NCBI GenBank assembly: GCA_963837165.1
Contig: CAWIMD010000002.1
Span: forward strand, 1,612,001 to 1,676,000
Length of the DNA stretch: 64,000 nt
Source of the DNA: JAENWD01 sp963837165
GTDB lineage: Bacteria; Acidobacteriota; Vicinamibacteria; Vicinamibacterales; JAENWD01
Direction: 5' to 3'
Shown: one piece after another, positions 19,158-26,757 of the stretch
How positions within the stretch are numbered: the stretch's first letter is position 1
Layout of the letters: each line of letters begins with the position of its first letter
The notes under the pieces: generated by a model
The model's input: only the letters and a program-made list of their open reading frames with translations
The model's database searches: none
What the model was told of the DNA's origin: nothing
Translations under genes and position numbers: made by a program

Positions 19158-20140
19158 CGCCGGCGCGAGCGGCGGCGCGGCGGGTGCTCGGGGTGGACGA
19201 GGCCCGGGAGCGCGTCGAGGGGCTGACGATTGAAGTGCCGGCCTCGATCGGCAACGTGGGCTCCGGCTTCGACGCGCTCGCGGTCGCCGTGGCTCTGTAC
19301 GTGCGCGTGACCGTGCGCCGCGTGCGCGAGGACTCGCGGAACGAACTGCGGTGCGCGTTCGACGGCGTGCGGCTCGAAGGCGACGACTACGTCGCGCGCA
19401 GCGTCACGACGCTTGCAACGCGCGAGGGGCTCGACTTCCCCGGCCTCGAGCTGGACATCACGAGCGACGTGCCGATGCAGGCCGGGCTGGGCAGCAGCGC
19501 GGCGGCCACGGTGGCGGGCCTGATCCTCTTCGAGCACCTGGCGGGATCCGCGGGCCGCGACCTGCTGGCCGAGGGCACGCGCTTCGAAGGGCATCCGGAC
19601 AACGTCGCGGCCGCGCTCCTGGGCGGGCTCACCGCGGCGTGTCAGCGCGAGGACGGCGGCGTCGTGGCGCTCTCGACGGAGTGGCCGGCCGCGGTCAGAT
19701 TCGTGGCGGCGACGCCGGAAACGCGCGTCAGGACGGCCGACGCGCGACAGGTGCTGCCGGAGATGCTGACGCGCGCCGACGCGGTGTTCAACCTGCAGCG
19801 CGTGGCGTTGCTGCTGCAGGCTGTGCAGTGCGGCCGGTTCGATCTGCTGCGCGAATCGCTCGCCGATCGCTGGCACCAGCCGTTTCGGGAGCGACTGGTC
19901 CCGGGGCTGGCCGAAGGGCTGGCGCTCAGGGCCGAAGGGCTGCTCGGCGTCTGCCTCAGCGGCTCGGGGCCGACGCTCGTCGCGATGGTGGAAGGTGACA
20001 CGGAACCGGTCGAGCGTGGACTCGAGTCGATCTACCGCGCGCTGGGCCTGCCGGTGCGCCTGCGGACGCTTTCGGCACACAATGGGCCGTTCAAAATCAA
20101 CTCCCAACCTCCAACTCCCAATGCCCAAAAAGCCAAGTGA
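19154..20140 (+). CDS. thrB: Homoserine kinase
   Basis: Phosphorylates homoserine for threonine synthase. 328 residues. GHMP-kinase features: VPASIGNVGSGFDALAVAV at the N-terminus, the ATP loop MQAGLGSSAAATVAG, FEGHPDNVAAALLGG, and the C-terminal CLSGSGPTLVAM. The GTG start overlaps the hom stop (GTGA), so the two are translationally coupled. The last dozen residues (KINSQPPTPNAQKAK) are not part of the kinase fold: they are encoded by a 7-base-period tandem array that has invaded or grown at the 3' end. Confidence 0.94.
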   Translation: MTPARAAARRVLGVDEARERVEGLTIEVPASIGNVGSGFDALAVAVALYVRVTVRRVREDSRNELRCAFDGVRLEGDDYVARSVTTLATREGLDFPGLELDITSDVPMQAGLGSSAAATVAGLILFEHLAGSAGRDLLAEGTRFEGHPDNVAAALLGGLTAACQREDGGVVALSTEWPAAVRFVAATPETRVRTADARQVLPEMLTRADAVFNLQRVALLLQAVQCGRFDLLRESLADRWHQPFRERLVPGLAEGLALRAEGLLGVCLSGSGPTLVAMVEGDTEPVERGLESIYRALGLPVRLRTLSAHNGPFKINSQPPTPNAQKAK

Positions 20141-20196
20141 CTGACCGGGCTCGCGTGACACGCCTGGGAGTTGGGACATTGGGAGTTGGGAATTGA
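20098..20196. repeat. Inverted pair of heptanucleotide arrays (CCAACTC / TTGGGAG)
   Basis: Left array 20098-20128 (CAACTCC, CAACCTC, CAACTCC, CAATGCC) is inside the thrB 3' end; right array 20165-20196 reads GGAGTTG-type units. The two can fold into a long imperfect hairpin around the 36-base middle. Such a hairpin between thrB and thrC could influence read-through or mRNA stability. Confidence 0.85.
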
Positions 20197-20213
20197 CGAA
20201 GGTCGTTCATCAC

Positions 20214-21461
20214 ATGTCATTTTTCACAGGACTCCGGTGCCGGATGTGCGGGACGACGTTTCCTGCCGAGGCGCTGTTCGTCTGCGATCAGTGTCTCGGG
20301 CCGCTCGAAGTCACCTACGATTACGACGCCATCCGCCGCGCGGTGACGCCGGCCGAGATCGAGCAGCGTCCCAAGAGCCTGTGGCGCTACCGCGAGCTGC
20401 TGCCCGTTGACGAGCCGAAGACCGGCTTCCACTCGGGGTTCACGCCGCTGGTGAAGGCGGAGCGGCTCGCGAAGCGGATGGGCGTGGCGGAGCTCTACGT
20501 GAAGGACGACTCGGTGAACCACCCGACCTTCTCGTACAAGGACCGGGTCGTCTCGGTGGCGGCCACCCGCGCGGTGGAGCTCGGGTTCGATGTCTTCGCG
20601 TGCGCGTCCACGGGGAACCTGGCCAACAGCGTGGCGGCACACGGGGCGCGGCTCGGCCTCGAGTGCTTCGTGTTCATCCCCGACGACCTCGAGCCGGCCA
20701 AGGTGCTGGGGTCGTCCATCTACAAGCCGCATGTCGTCGCGATCCGCGGGAACTACGACGACATCAACCGGCTGTGCACCCAGATCGCAGACCGACACGG
20801 CTGGGGCTTCGCGAACATCAACCTGCGGACGTACTACGCCGAAGGCGCGAAGACGTACGGGCTCGAGATCGTCGAGCAGCTCGGCTGGCGCTTCCCCCGC
20901 CACGTCGTCTGTCCGGTCGCGGGCGGCACGCTGCTGCCGCGCATCGGGCGCGCGTTCGAGGAGCTGAAGACGCTCGGCTGGGCGTCGGGCGAGATGCCGC
21001 GGATCCACGCCGTGCAGGCCGCCGGCTCCGCGCCTGTCGTGCGGGCGTTCCAGGAGGGCATCGAGTTCCCCGATCCGGTGAAGCCGGACACGATTGCGAA
21101 GTCGATCGCGATTGGCAATCCCGCCGACGGCTACCATGTGCTGCAGACGCTGCGCGAGACGGGCGGATCCGCGGTCATGATCGACGACGAGGAGATCCTC
21201 TCGACGATCCAGCTGCTGGCCGAGACCGAGGGCATCTTCACCGAGCCGGCGGGCGGCGCCACGCTGGCGGGCGCCATCGCGCTCGTGAGGAACGGCACCA
21301 TTCCCGCCGACGAGCCGATCGTCGTCTGCGTGACCGGCAACGGGTACAAGACCGCCGATGTGATGCACGGCCGGACGGAAGCGCCGGTGCACCTGGGCAA
21401 GGGCCTCGCGGAGTTCGAGCAGGCGTTTGCCCAGCGGCTGCAGGGGTCGAGTGTGGGGTGA
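20214..21461 (+). CDS. thrC: Threonine synthase
   Basis: PLP enzyme converting O-phosphohomoserine to threonine. About 415 residues from the ATG at 20214. An N-terminal zinc-ribbon-like pair (CRMC and CDQC) precedes the fold type II domain; the PLP lysine is in PTFSYKDRVVSVA, followed by CASTGNLANSVAAHGA, VCPVAGGTLLPRI and FTEPAGGATLAGAIAL. A TTG at 20193 would add seven residues encoded by the upstream array; I prefer 20214 although the nearest GAAGG is 11 bases away. Third gene of hom-thrB-thrC, separated from thrB by an inverted heptamer pair. Confidence 0.94.
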   Translation: MSFFTGLRCRMCGTTFPAEALFVCDQCLGPLEVTYDYDAIRRAVTPAEIEQRPKSLWRYRELLPVDEPKTGFHSGFTPLVKAERLAKRMGVAELYVKDDSVNHPTFSYKDRVVSVAATRAVELGFDVFACASTGNLANSVAAHGARLGLECFVFIPDDLEPAKVLGSSIYKPHVVAIRGNYDDINRLCTQIADRHGWGFANINLRTYYAEGAKTYGLEIVEQLGWRFPRHVVCPVAGGTLLPRIGRAFEELKTLGWASGEMPRIHAVQAAGSAPVVRAFQEGIEFPDPVKPDTIAKSIAIGNPADGYHVLQTLRETGGSAVMIDDEEILSTIQLLAETEGIFTEPAGGATLAGAIALVRNGTIPADEPIVVCVTGNGYKTADVMHGRTEAPVHLGKGLAEFEQAFAQRLQGSSVG

Positions 21462-21471
21462 GGAGTTTTCG

Positions 21472-21501
21472 GCTTTCAGCGTCCAGCTGGCAGCTCTCAG
21501 C
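21472..21501. repeat. Degenerate heptanucleotide array after thrC
   Basis: Four 7-base units sharing GC at the start and CA at the end (GCTTTCA, GCGTCCA, GCTGGCA, GCTCTCA), 10 bases after the thrC stop. Unit differs from neighbouring arrays, the period does not. Confidence 0.65.
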
Positions 21502-21502
21502 A

Positions 21503-21798
21503 ATCCAGCGGCCGTTGGGCGAGGTCACCCGCAGCAGGTTGCCCGTCCCGGCGCCGAACAGGTTCGTCGAGGACCAGGTGAAGCGGACCGTGTTGCCGTG
21601 GCGGTCCGGGATCCACTGCAGGGGCGCGCCGTGGCCGAAGAAATACACGGTCCCGTCCTTCAGCGTCAGGGTCCAGCCGTTCTCGCTCGCGGCAATCCGC
21701 GACTTGTAGAACGCGGTCGGCGAGGCCGTGTGCTCGAAGACCGTCACCTCAGGAAACATGCGGATGATGATTCCGAAGAACCGTGAGACTTCCGGCAC
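21503..21798 (-). pseudogene. RHS/YD-repeat protein fragment, copy 1
   Basis: Minus-strand fragment of about 90 residues encoding TVFEHTASPTAFYKSRIA, LTLKDGTVYFFGHGAPLQW, PDRHGNTVRFTW and NLLRVTSPNGRW, typical of the N-terminal region of bacterial RHS-repeat proteins. It has no proper start and the frame continues as unrelated antisense sequence into thrC. It is strongly similar, also at DNA level, to a second fragment at 22727-22960, so the two are remnants of a duplicated RHS locus. No toxin domain remains. Apart from this and the array at 21472-21501 nothing else is visible between thrC and the vapB operator. Confidence 0.8.
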
Positions 21799-21828
21799 CG
21801 AGGACGGTGGTTAGCCGGCCCGGTCGAG

Positions 21829-21847
21829 TGTGTTACACTGTAACACA
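21829..21847. promoter_or_regulatory. Perfect palindrome overlapping the vapB start: candidate operator
   Basis: TGTGTTACACTGTAACACA: two 9-base arms around a single C, with the last base being the A of the vapB ATG. TACACT inside it (21834-21839) is a plausible -10 box, 7 bases before the ATG, suggesting a leaderless transcript. Ribbon-helix-helix antitoxins bind such palindromes to repress themselves. Confidence 0.7.
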
Positions 21848-22065
21848 TGAAGGGCACACTCACGATCCGTATCGACAAAGACATTGAGCGCCTGCTCGAT
21901 GCGCTGTGCAAGCGATCCGGCCAAAGCCGTAGCGAGATCGTCCGAGATGCCCTGCGCCGGGAGCTCTCGTTGCGCCGCTTTGAGGATCTCAGACGCCGGG
22001 TTCTGCCATTTGCCGAAGCGCGGGGGTATCTCACGGACGAAGACATTGTCCGCGAAGTTTCGTGA
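21847..22065 (+). CDS. vapB: Ribbon-helix-helix antitoxin (CopG/VapB-like)
   Basis: 72 residues. Begins MKGTLTIRIDKDIERLLDAL, followed by SGQSRSEIVRDALRREL: the beta strand and two helices of an RHH DNA-binding domain, with an acidic, variable C-terminal tail (LTDEDIVREVS) that would bind the toxin. Overlaps the PIN-domain toxin by four bases (GTGA). Expected to neutralise the toxin and repress its own promoter through the palindrome at its start. The pair sits inside what looks like an integron cassette. Symbol is by family, not orthology. Confidence 0.87.
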   Translation: MKGTLTIRIDKDIERLLDALCKRSGQSRSEIVRDALRRELSLRRFEDLRRRVLPFAEARGYLTDEDIVREVS

Positions 22066-22463
22066 AAGTCTTCCTCGATACCAATGTGCTGGTCGCGGCC
22101 TTCGCCACCCGTGGCTTGTGCGCGGACGTGATGCGGGCGGTCCTGGCCGAGCACCAATTACTCGTCGGGGAAGTCGTCCTGACCGAACTGCGAAGAGCTC
22201 TCAGCCGCCGCATCAAGGTGCCGGCCGCCGATCTCGAAGAGATCCTCGCGCTTCTCCGAGAGCAGGAGGTGGTACCAAGACCCCACCGACCTTCAGAGCT
22301 GCCCGTTCGCGATCCGGACGACCGCTGGATCCTCGCCTCGGCAATCGCCGGACGCGCCGATGTGCTCGTAACTGGCGATCGGGACCTCCTTGATATCGCC
22401 GACAAGGCCCCCTTGGCGATTCTCGATCCACGAGCCTTCTGGGATCTATTGAGGAAGCGCTAG
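22062..22463 (+). CDS. vapC: PIN-domain toxin (VapC-like ribonuclease)
   Basis: 133 residues. PIN nuclease acidic residues are visible: Asp in VFLDTNVLVAAFAT, Glu in VLTELRRAL, Asp in PVRDPDDRWILASAI, and Asp in VTGDRDLLDI. This is the 'putative toxin component, PIN family' type. It should cleave RNA in a Mg-dependent way. GTG start at 22062 overlaps the antitoxin stop. Short tail ends at FWDLLRKR. The gene is complete, and an attC-like structure starts 33 bases after its stop. Confidence 0.87.
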   Translation: MKVFLDTNVLVAAFATRGLCADVMRAVLAEHQLLVGEVVLTELRRALSRRIKVPAADLEEILALLREQEVVPRPHRPSELPVRDPDDRWILASAIAGRADVLVTGDRDLLDIADKAPLAILDPRAFWDLLRKR

Positions 22464-22495
22464 GCCCACCAAGCGTTTCGCATTTCGTCCTGTCC

Positions 22496-22591
22496 GGCTA
22501 ACGACCTGCGGCTCACCCGCAGGGGCGTGATGAGCCTTTCGATGAACACCGACCCAGCCCGCCGCTGGCGGGTGCAGCCGCTTGTGTAGCT
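22496..22591 (+). other. attC-like integron recombination site
   Basis: Left core GGCTAAC (22496-22502) and right core-like GTGTAGCT (22584-22591; expected GTTAGCT, one extra G) bound two imperfectly complementary arms: GCGGCT then CACCCGC (22508-22520) against GCGGGTG, an unpaired C, and AGCCGC (22568-22581). A single unpaired base in one arm is a hallmark of folded attC sites. The reverse complement of the left core, GTTAGCC, occurs at 21810-21816, 30 bases before vapB, and would be the other cassette boundary. No integrase gene is in the window. Confidence 0.6.
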
Positions 22592-22623
22592 GCGCAAGGC
22601 CCCGTTCTTGCGACTCTGACGAC

Positions 22624-22727
22624 TCAACGAAGGCCACCAATAATTGGGGCGATGTAGCTCAGAGCCACGGCCCCAGACAGAAGGGCAAACAGCACTAGAC
22701 CGACAACGTTGCCCCAGAACACCAATG
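22624..22727 (-). pseudogene. C-terminal piece of a small membrane protein
   Basis: Minus-strand frame ending at 22624 encodes ALVFWGNVVGLVLFALLS followed by GAVALSYIAPIIGGLR, one or two hydrophobic helices. It has no start of its own: its 5' side joins directly to the RHS fragment at 22727. It could be the remnant of an immunity protein or of another cassette gene; nothing decides this. Confidence 0.4.
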
Positions 22728-24144
22728 CCCGTCCCGGCGCCGAACAGATTCGTCGTGGACCAGGTGAAGCGGACCGTGTTGCCGTGGCGATCCCGGATCG
22801 CCTGCAGCGGCGCCTCGTGCCCGAAGACGTACACGTGCCGTCCTTCAGCGTCAGGTCCCAGCCGCTGCCGTTCCAGGCAATGCGCGACTTGTAGAACGCC
22901 GTGGGGGACGCGGTGTGCTCGAACACGGTCTGGTACCACGGCAGGCCCTGCTGCCGAAACGCGCACGTAGTGGATCTTGCCGCCATCCGGCAGGATGAGG
23001 TCGGCCTCCTCCCAGTAGAGCTCCGAAAACTGGAAGATCGCGTTACGCGTGCGTCATCCCAGTCCCGAACGGCCGCGGCTCGGGATCGCGCGAATTGTAC
23101 GTCCGCGTGACCGCGAGCGGGATCACATCCGGCACGACCAGGTCCGTCATCGAGTAGGTGAAGATGCCGGTCGCCAGGTTCACCGGGTCGCCATCATTGG
23201 AGCAGCAGTCCCCTGGCTTCGGGCCGGCGTCCGGCGGCGTGTTGCCGTCGTTGAAGCTGGCGCCCGTAAAGGCGTACAGGCGCACCTTCGGGTCCGGGAG
23301 GACCTGGGTCGCCGTGATCGTGCCCATGCCGTAGACGTACCAGCCCTTGTCGTCGGGGTCGTAGTTGAAGAACTGGACGCGTTTGCCCGTGCGCGAGTGG
23401 CGCAGGTTCGGGTAGACGAGCCAGCCGCCCTTGATCGGCCCCGGCGTGTGCACGTACGCGCCGCCCGGCTGGATCGTGAAGTACATCGTGAACGTCGCGT
23501 CCTGCGGGAGCGGGAACGGCGTCCGATCGAGCGGCACGGGCGTGATGGTCAGCGTGCGGACGACCTGGCCGTCCTCGCCCCGGATCACCGTGCCGGCCGG
23601 CAGGTGCAGCTCGAGGCCGGGAATCAGCGGCGTCGAGACGACGGTTTCGGCCGGCGTCGGCGAAGGAACCGTGATCTGGTGCGCCGTGTCGATGAGCGGC
23701 GACCAGATCGTGAACGGCAGCGCCGTCGTCTGCCCGGCCGTCAGCGAGATCCGCGCTTCGTAGAACCCGTAGGTCCGCCCCGGCCGGTTGGCCGTGTGTC
23801 CGTCGATTTCCAGTGTGTGCTCGCCCGTGACCAGACCGTCGAGGAGGAGCAGGAACCGCCCGGTGCCGTCGGTCCGTGTCTCACGCCCTTCCATCTCGAG
23901 CGTGACGCGTGAGAGCGGACGCCCATCCAGCCGCAGGACCTGTCCGGCAAGCGCGGTCACGCCCGGCTTCGCCGCCAGGGGCGGCAGCGACCGCCAGGGC
24001 GAGTCGGGACGGCCGGTCGTCCAGCCGTTGGCGCCCTCGGCTGACAGGTCGGGCGACCAGGCTTCTTCCTCGGGGCTCGCGCCGCCTTCGGTCTCGTCCG
24101 GGCGGGAAGGCAATCGCGAAGGCAACTTGCATCCAGCGGCGCAT
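22727..24144 (-). pseudogene. RHS-repeat protein N-terminal part, copy 2, with several frameshifts
   Basis: Decayed secreted RHS-type protein. In minus-strand order: a signal-peptide-like start MRRWMQVAFAIAF at 24144; then, in another frame, carboxypeptidase-like repeats (GVTALAGQVLRLDGRPLSRV) and DPVNLATGIFTYSMTDLVV, PLAVTRTYNSRD and FGTGMTHA, the DUF6531 region that begins RHS cores. An extra A near 23046 creates a stop; the next part (FSELYWEEADLILPDGGKI) is in a new frame, with further shifts near 22965 and 22835 before YVFGHEAPLQAIRDRHGNTV. Homology ends at 22727, so the repeat core and any toxin are missing. At least four frame breaks make sequencing error alone unlikely. The longest open stretch is 23043-24224. 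Confidence 0.78.
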
Positions 24145-24236
24145 CTCGAAGCCTCCTGGTCTGGTTGGATTGGGAAACGTCGGCCGAGGAGCGAACGAAC
24201 AGAGACGGCGCAGTCTCTGTGCAACGCGCGCCCGTT

Positions 24237-24260
24237 GGCAGGCCTGAAGGCCTGCGCTAC
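24237..24260 (+). repeat. REP-like palindrome, single forward copy
   Basis: G-C variant (GCAGGCCTGAAGGCCTGC) between the RHS remnant start and the 3' end of the outer membrane protein gene. Confidence 0.9.
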
Positions 24261-24285
24261 ACGAGGGCGCTCGCGGCGTTCCGGG

Positions 24286-24993
24286 CTAGAAGCCGGCGAG
24301 CAGGCCGGCGTAGACGCCCAAGCCGGCGTGACGTTCGGAAGATTCGATTGGGACGAATTTCGCGGACGAGACGACGCACCGCGCGTCGGCGCGGATACCC
24401 AGGCTGCGGACGACGCCGCGTGCGCGGCTCGTGAAGAAGTACTTCACGCCGCCTCCGGCATCAAGGCTCGACCCGGTGCCGACCAGCAGCCGGTGCTCGT
24501 CGAGCTGACGCAGGTAGCGGGCCCCGCCAGCCAGGAACGGCACTCCCCTGCCGCCCGCGAACGACAGCCGGCGCACGTGCGCCAGCAGGTCTCCCCCGAC
24601 GCCCCAGGTCGTCGCTCGAAGCGACGCGGTCGTCGCGGGCGCGCCCTCCACGTCGGCGGTCACGTGCGTCGTGACCGTGCGACGGTTCCAGGAGAACGTG
24701 CCTTCGAGCGCGATCACGCGCGTGAGGTTGAATGCCACGCGCGACTCGACGCCGGTGGCCGCTCCGAGGGAGCTCTCCGTTCTGAAGAGCGCGTAGTCCG
24801 GGCCGCCGGGATCGTTGGCCGTGAGCGACCCGACGCGGACGCCGAGGTCGCGGCCGCTCTCGGCGCCGATACCGACCGACAACTCGAACGCATGCGGCCG
24901 CGGGAGCGGATCCTGCGCGCGCGCCGGCGCTGCCACCGTCGCAGCCAGGGCACACAGGCCGATCGCCCGGCCGCCAGCGGAACGGACTGTCAT
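24286..24993 (-). CDS. Outer membrane beta-barrel protein, unknown function
   Basis: 235 residues with a signal peptide (AIGLCALAATVAAPARAQ). The remainder alternates hydrophobic and polar residues in short strands (AFELSVGIGAESG, SRVAFNLTRVIALEGTFSWN, RSLGIRADARCVV) and ends in a phenylalanine (VYAGLLAGF), the usual signal for outer-membrane insertion. No enzymatic motif. The start overlaps the end of the matrixin-like gene, so the two are probably co-transcribed. Confidence 0.7.
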   Translation of the reverse strand: MTVRSAGGRAIGLCALAATVAAPARAQDPLPRPHAFELSVGIGAESGRDLGVRVGSLTANDPGGPDYALFRTESSLGAATGVESRVAFNLTRVIALEGTFSWNRRTVTTHVTADVEGAPATTASLRATTWGVGGDLLAHVRRLSFAGGRGVPFLAGGARYLRQLDEHRLLVGTGSSLDAGGGVKYFFTSRARGVVRSLGIRADARCVVSSAKFVPIESSERHAGLGVYAGLLAGF

Positions 24994-26000
24994 TTCGCCC
25001 GGACCGCGATCGAGATCGCGGCGCTCGACCCGCCGGCAGGCACCGTCGCGAGCTCGGGCGCGAAGGTCACCCCGAAGTCCGTATCGACGTCCCCGCTGTC
25101 GAGATAGCTGCTGACGTCCCCGTCGTCCAACGGCTCGACGCGGAGCAGGTACGTGCCCGGCGGCAGGCCGCCAATCACGAAGTGGCCGCCGTCGTCGAGC
25201 GTGAACCCGCCGACCATTGCCCCCGATGCCAGGCTGAACGCGACGACGTGCGCGCCGAACACGCCGTGACCGTTCTTCGTGACCGTGCCCTGAACGCTGC
25301 CGGTCGCGCTCGAGGACCCCGCCGCGGGGTACTCGTCCGAGATGCCCGCGACGTCATCCGGCCAGAGTGTGCGTCCGAGGATCGAGCCTGGAGCGAACGC
25401 GACGGGGAACATCGCCGAGGCCGCGGCCACGAGCCGCCGCCCGCCCCCGCTGGTTGCGGTCTCGCCCAGCGCGGAGTGCCCCAGCCCGAGGACGTGGCCG
25501 GCCTCGTGCAGCGCGATCGACTGCAGGTCGTAGCGCCCCGGCTCGCCGGCCGGCGCGACCGACCAGGCAAACGCCGCGTTGAAGAAGACGTCGGACTCGA
25601 CAATCGCGCCGGTCTCGGTGTCCACCAGATAGCTGGTGGCGGCGAGCGTCCGTTCCATGTCGGGCCTGGGCACGAAGCCCATGGTGCTGAGGCCGTCCTC
25701 ATCGAGCGGCGACGCCGACGTGAATCCGCCGAACGCGGCGCGGACCGACGCCGTCGTGACCGCCTGCCACGACGAGAACGCCGCGCCAACCGCGTCGCGC
25801 AACTGCCCGGCCGAGACGCCGTCCACTCCGGCTTCGCTGACCTCGTATTCCACCGGCATCTGCTGCCATCGCGCGGGCACGGACTGGCCATCGACCATCG
25901 TCCCCGTCTTGAGGTACGCGCGCGTGTCGTGCGTGCCCGCGAGGGCGACCAGGAGCAGCGCGATGGCGGCCGCACGGGACTGGAGGCGTATTGGCTTCAT
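24990..26000 (-). CDS. Secreted matrixin-like zinc metalloprotease with carboxypeptidase-regulatory-like domain
   Basis: 336 residues. Signal peptide (AAAIALLLVALAGTHDTRA), then a catalytic domain with HEAGHVLGLGHS near residue 170, the complete HExxHxxGxxH metzincin site, and AMFPV after it as the probable Met-turn. The C-terminal 110 residues (GSVQGTVTKNGHGVFGAHVV, GGFTLDDGGHFVIGGLPPGTY) form a beta-sandwich of the carboxypeptidase regulatory type, often a cell-surface or substrate-binding module. The ATG at 26000 overlaps the stop of the upstream exported protein gene (ATGA). Probably degrades extracellular protein. Confidence 0.87.
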   Translation of the reverse strand: MKPIRLQSRAAAIALLLVALAGTHDTRAYLKTGTMVDGQSVPARWQQMPVEYEVSEAGVDGVSAGQLRDAVGAAFSSWQAVTTASVRAAFGGFTSASPLDEDGLSTMGFVPRPDMERTLAATSYLVDTETGAIVESDVFFNAAFAWSVAPAGEPGRYDLQSIALHEAGHVLGLGHSALGETATSGGGRRLVAAASAMFPVAFAPGSILGRTLWPDDVAGISDEYPAAGSSSATGSVQGTVTKNGHGVFGAHVVAFSLASGAMVGGFTLDDGGHFVIGGLPPGTYLLRVEPLDDGDVSSYLDSGDVDTDFGVTFAPELATVPAGGSSAAISIAVRAK

Positions 26001-26554
26001 CGGGCCGCTCCGGATGCCAGGCGCCGAATCTCGTCCGTGAACGCCTCGAGGCGGACCGGACGCCGCGACAGCTCGCCCCGACTGACGGGCACTCCGGCAG
26101 CGGCTGCCGCGCTGACGATCTCCGGCAGGACGAACCGCATGCCGGTTGCGCGATCGGTCATCACGCGGAACACGCCTTGCCCGAGGCCGACGACGTGCGG
26201 GAGCTCGGCGCCCTGCCCCGCAATGAAGAGCACCACCTCGTCGCCTTCCGCCAGCCGCGGCACGCCGGGCATGACCGTCCGATAGCGGCCCATCTGCCCG
26301 CCGGGGAGCGCGACCGTCACCTCGCGGACCGCGCCACCCTTGCACGACTCCGCCACCTCGATGGTGACCAGCGTCTCGATCCCCCGGCGTCCATCGGTCC
26401 AGCGCGGCGCGACGACGGCCACGCGGCCGACCACGATGGCTCGCGCATCGGCCACCAGCGTCGGGAGGTCCACGGGGACATAGACCATCGCGGCCGCCGG
26501 CGCGGGCGCGAGCAGCGCCGCCAGCAGCACCACGAGGAGAGCGGATCCGCGCAT
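25997..26554 (-). CDS. Exported protein of unknown function
   Basis: 185 residues with a clear signal peptide (RGSALLVVLLAALLAPAPAAA). The mature part contains VDLPTLVADARAIVVGRVA, VTIEVAESCKGGA and VALPGGQMGRY, a small beta-rich domain also found beside matrixin-like proteases in other genomes as I recall; I do not recognise a named family. ATG at 26554 has GAGGGGG upstream. Coupled to the downstream protease, so it may be a helper or inhibitor, which is inference. Confidence 0.7.
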   Translation of the reverse strand: MRGSALLVVLLAALLAPAPAAAMVYVPVDLPTLVADARAIVVGRVAVVAPRWTDGRRGIETLVTIEVAESCKGGAVREVTVALPGGQMGRYRTVMPGVPRLAEGDEVVLFIAGQGAELPHVVGLGQGVFRVMTDRATGMRFVLPEIVSAAAAAGVPVSRGELSRRPVRLEAFTDEIRRLASGAAR

Positions 26555-26571
26555 GGGCCCCCTCAGTGAGA

Positions 26572-26721
26572 TCAGATATCGAACTGCTCGACGCCGACGT
26601 CCGTGGGCACGCGGAGGAATCCCGCCGTCCGGAAGTGCGAGTCGAAGGCCCGCTTCGCCGCGAGCGTCTCGACTCGGCGGTCCTGATCGTCCGGCACCAG
26701 AATCTGAACGCTCCACGACAT
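26572..26721 (-). CDS. Small hypothetical protein, 49 residues
   Basis: ATG at 26721-26719 to TGA at 26574-26572, beginning MSWSVQILVPDDQDRRVETL and ending VGVEQFDI. No membrane segment. It lies 17 bases before the exported-protein gene and its ATG is the end of a heptamer array (CAATG), so the array may provide or have created the start. Codon use is like the neighbours. It might be the end of a degraded larger gene instead. Confidence 0.45.
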   Translation of the reverse strand: MSWSVQILVPDDQDRRVETLAAKRAFDSHFRTAGFLRVPTDVGVEQFDI

Positions 26722-26755
26722 TGGGAGTTGGTGGTTGGAAGTTGAGAGTTGAGTT
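26721..26755. repeat. Heptanucleotide array (CCAACTC type) after lpxB
   Basis: Five units with a 7-base period: TTGGGAG, TTGGTGG, TTGGAAG, TTGAGAG, TTGAGTT on this strand. In the lpxB direction it reads CAACTCC-like units starting one base after the lpxB stop. Confidence 0.82.
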
Positions 26756-26757
26756 GT

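Noticed and set aside
21238..21798. Complete protein-coding gene antisense to the thrC end
   Set aside because: Only the part from 21503 matches a family (RHS); the rest overlaps thrC and the C-terminus is low-complexity.
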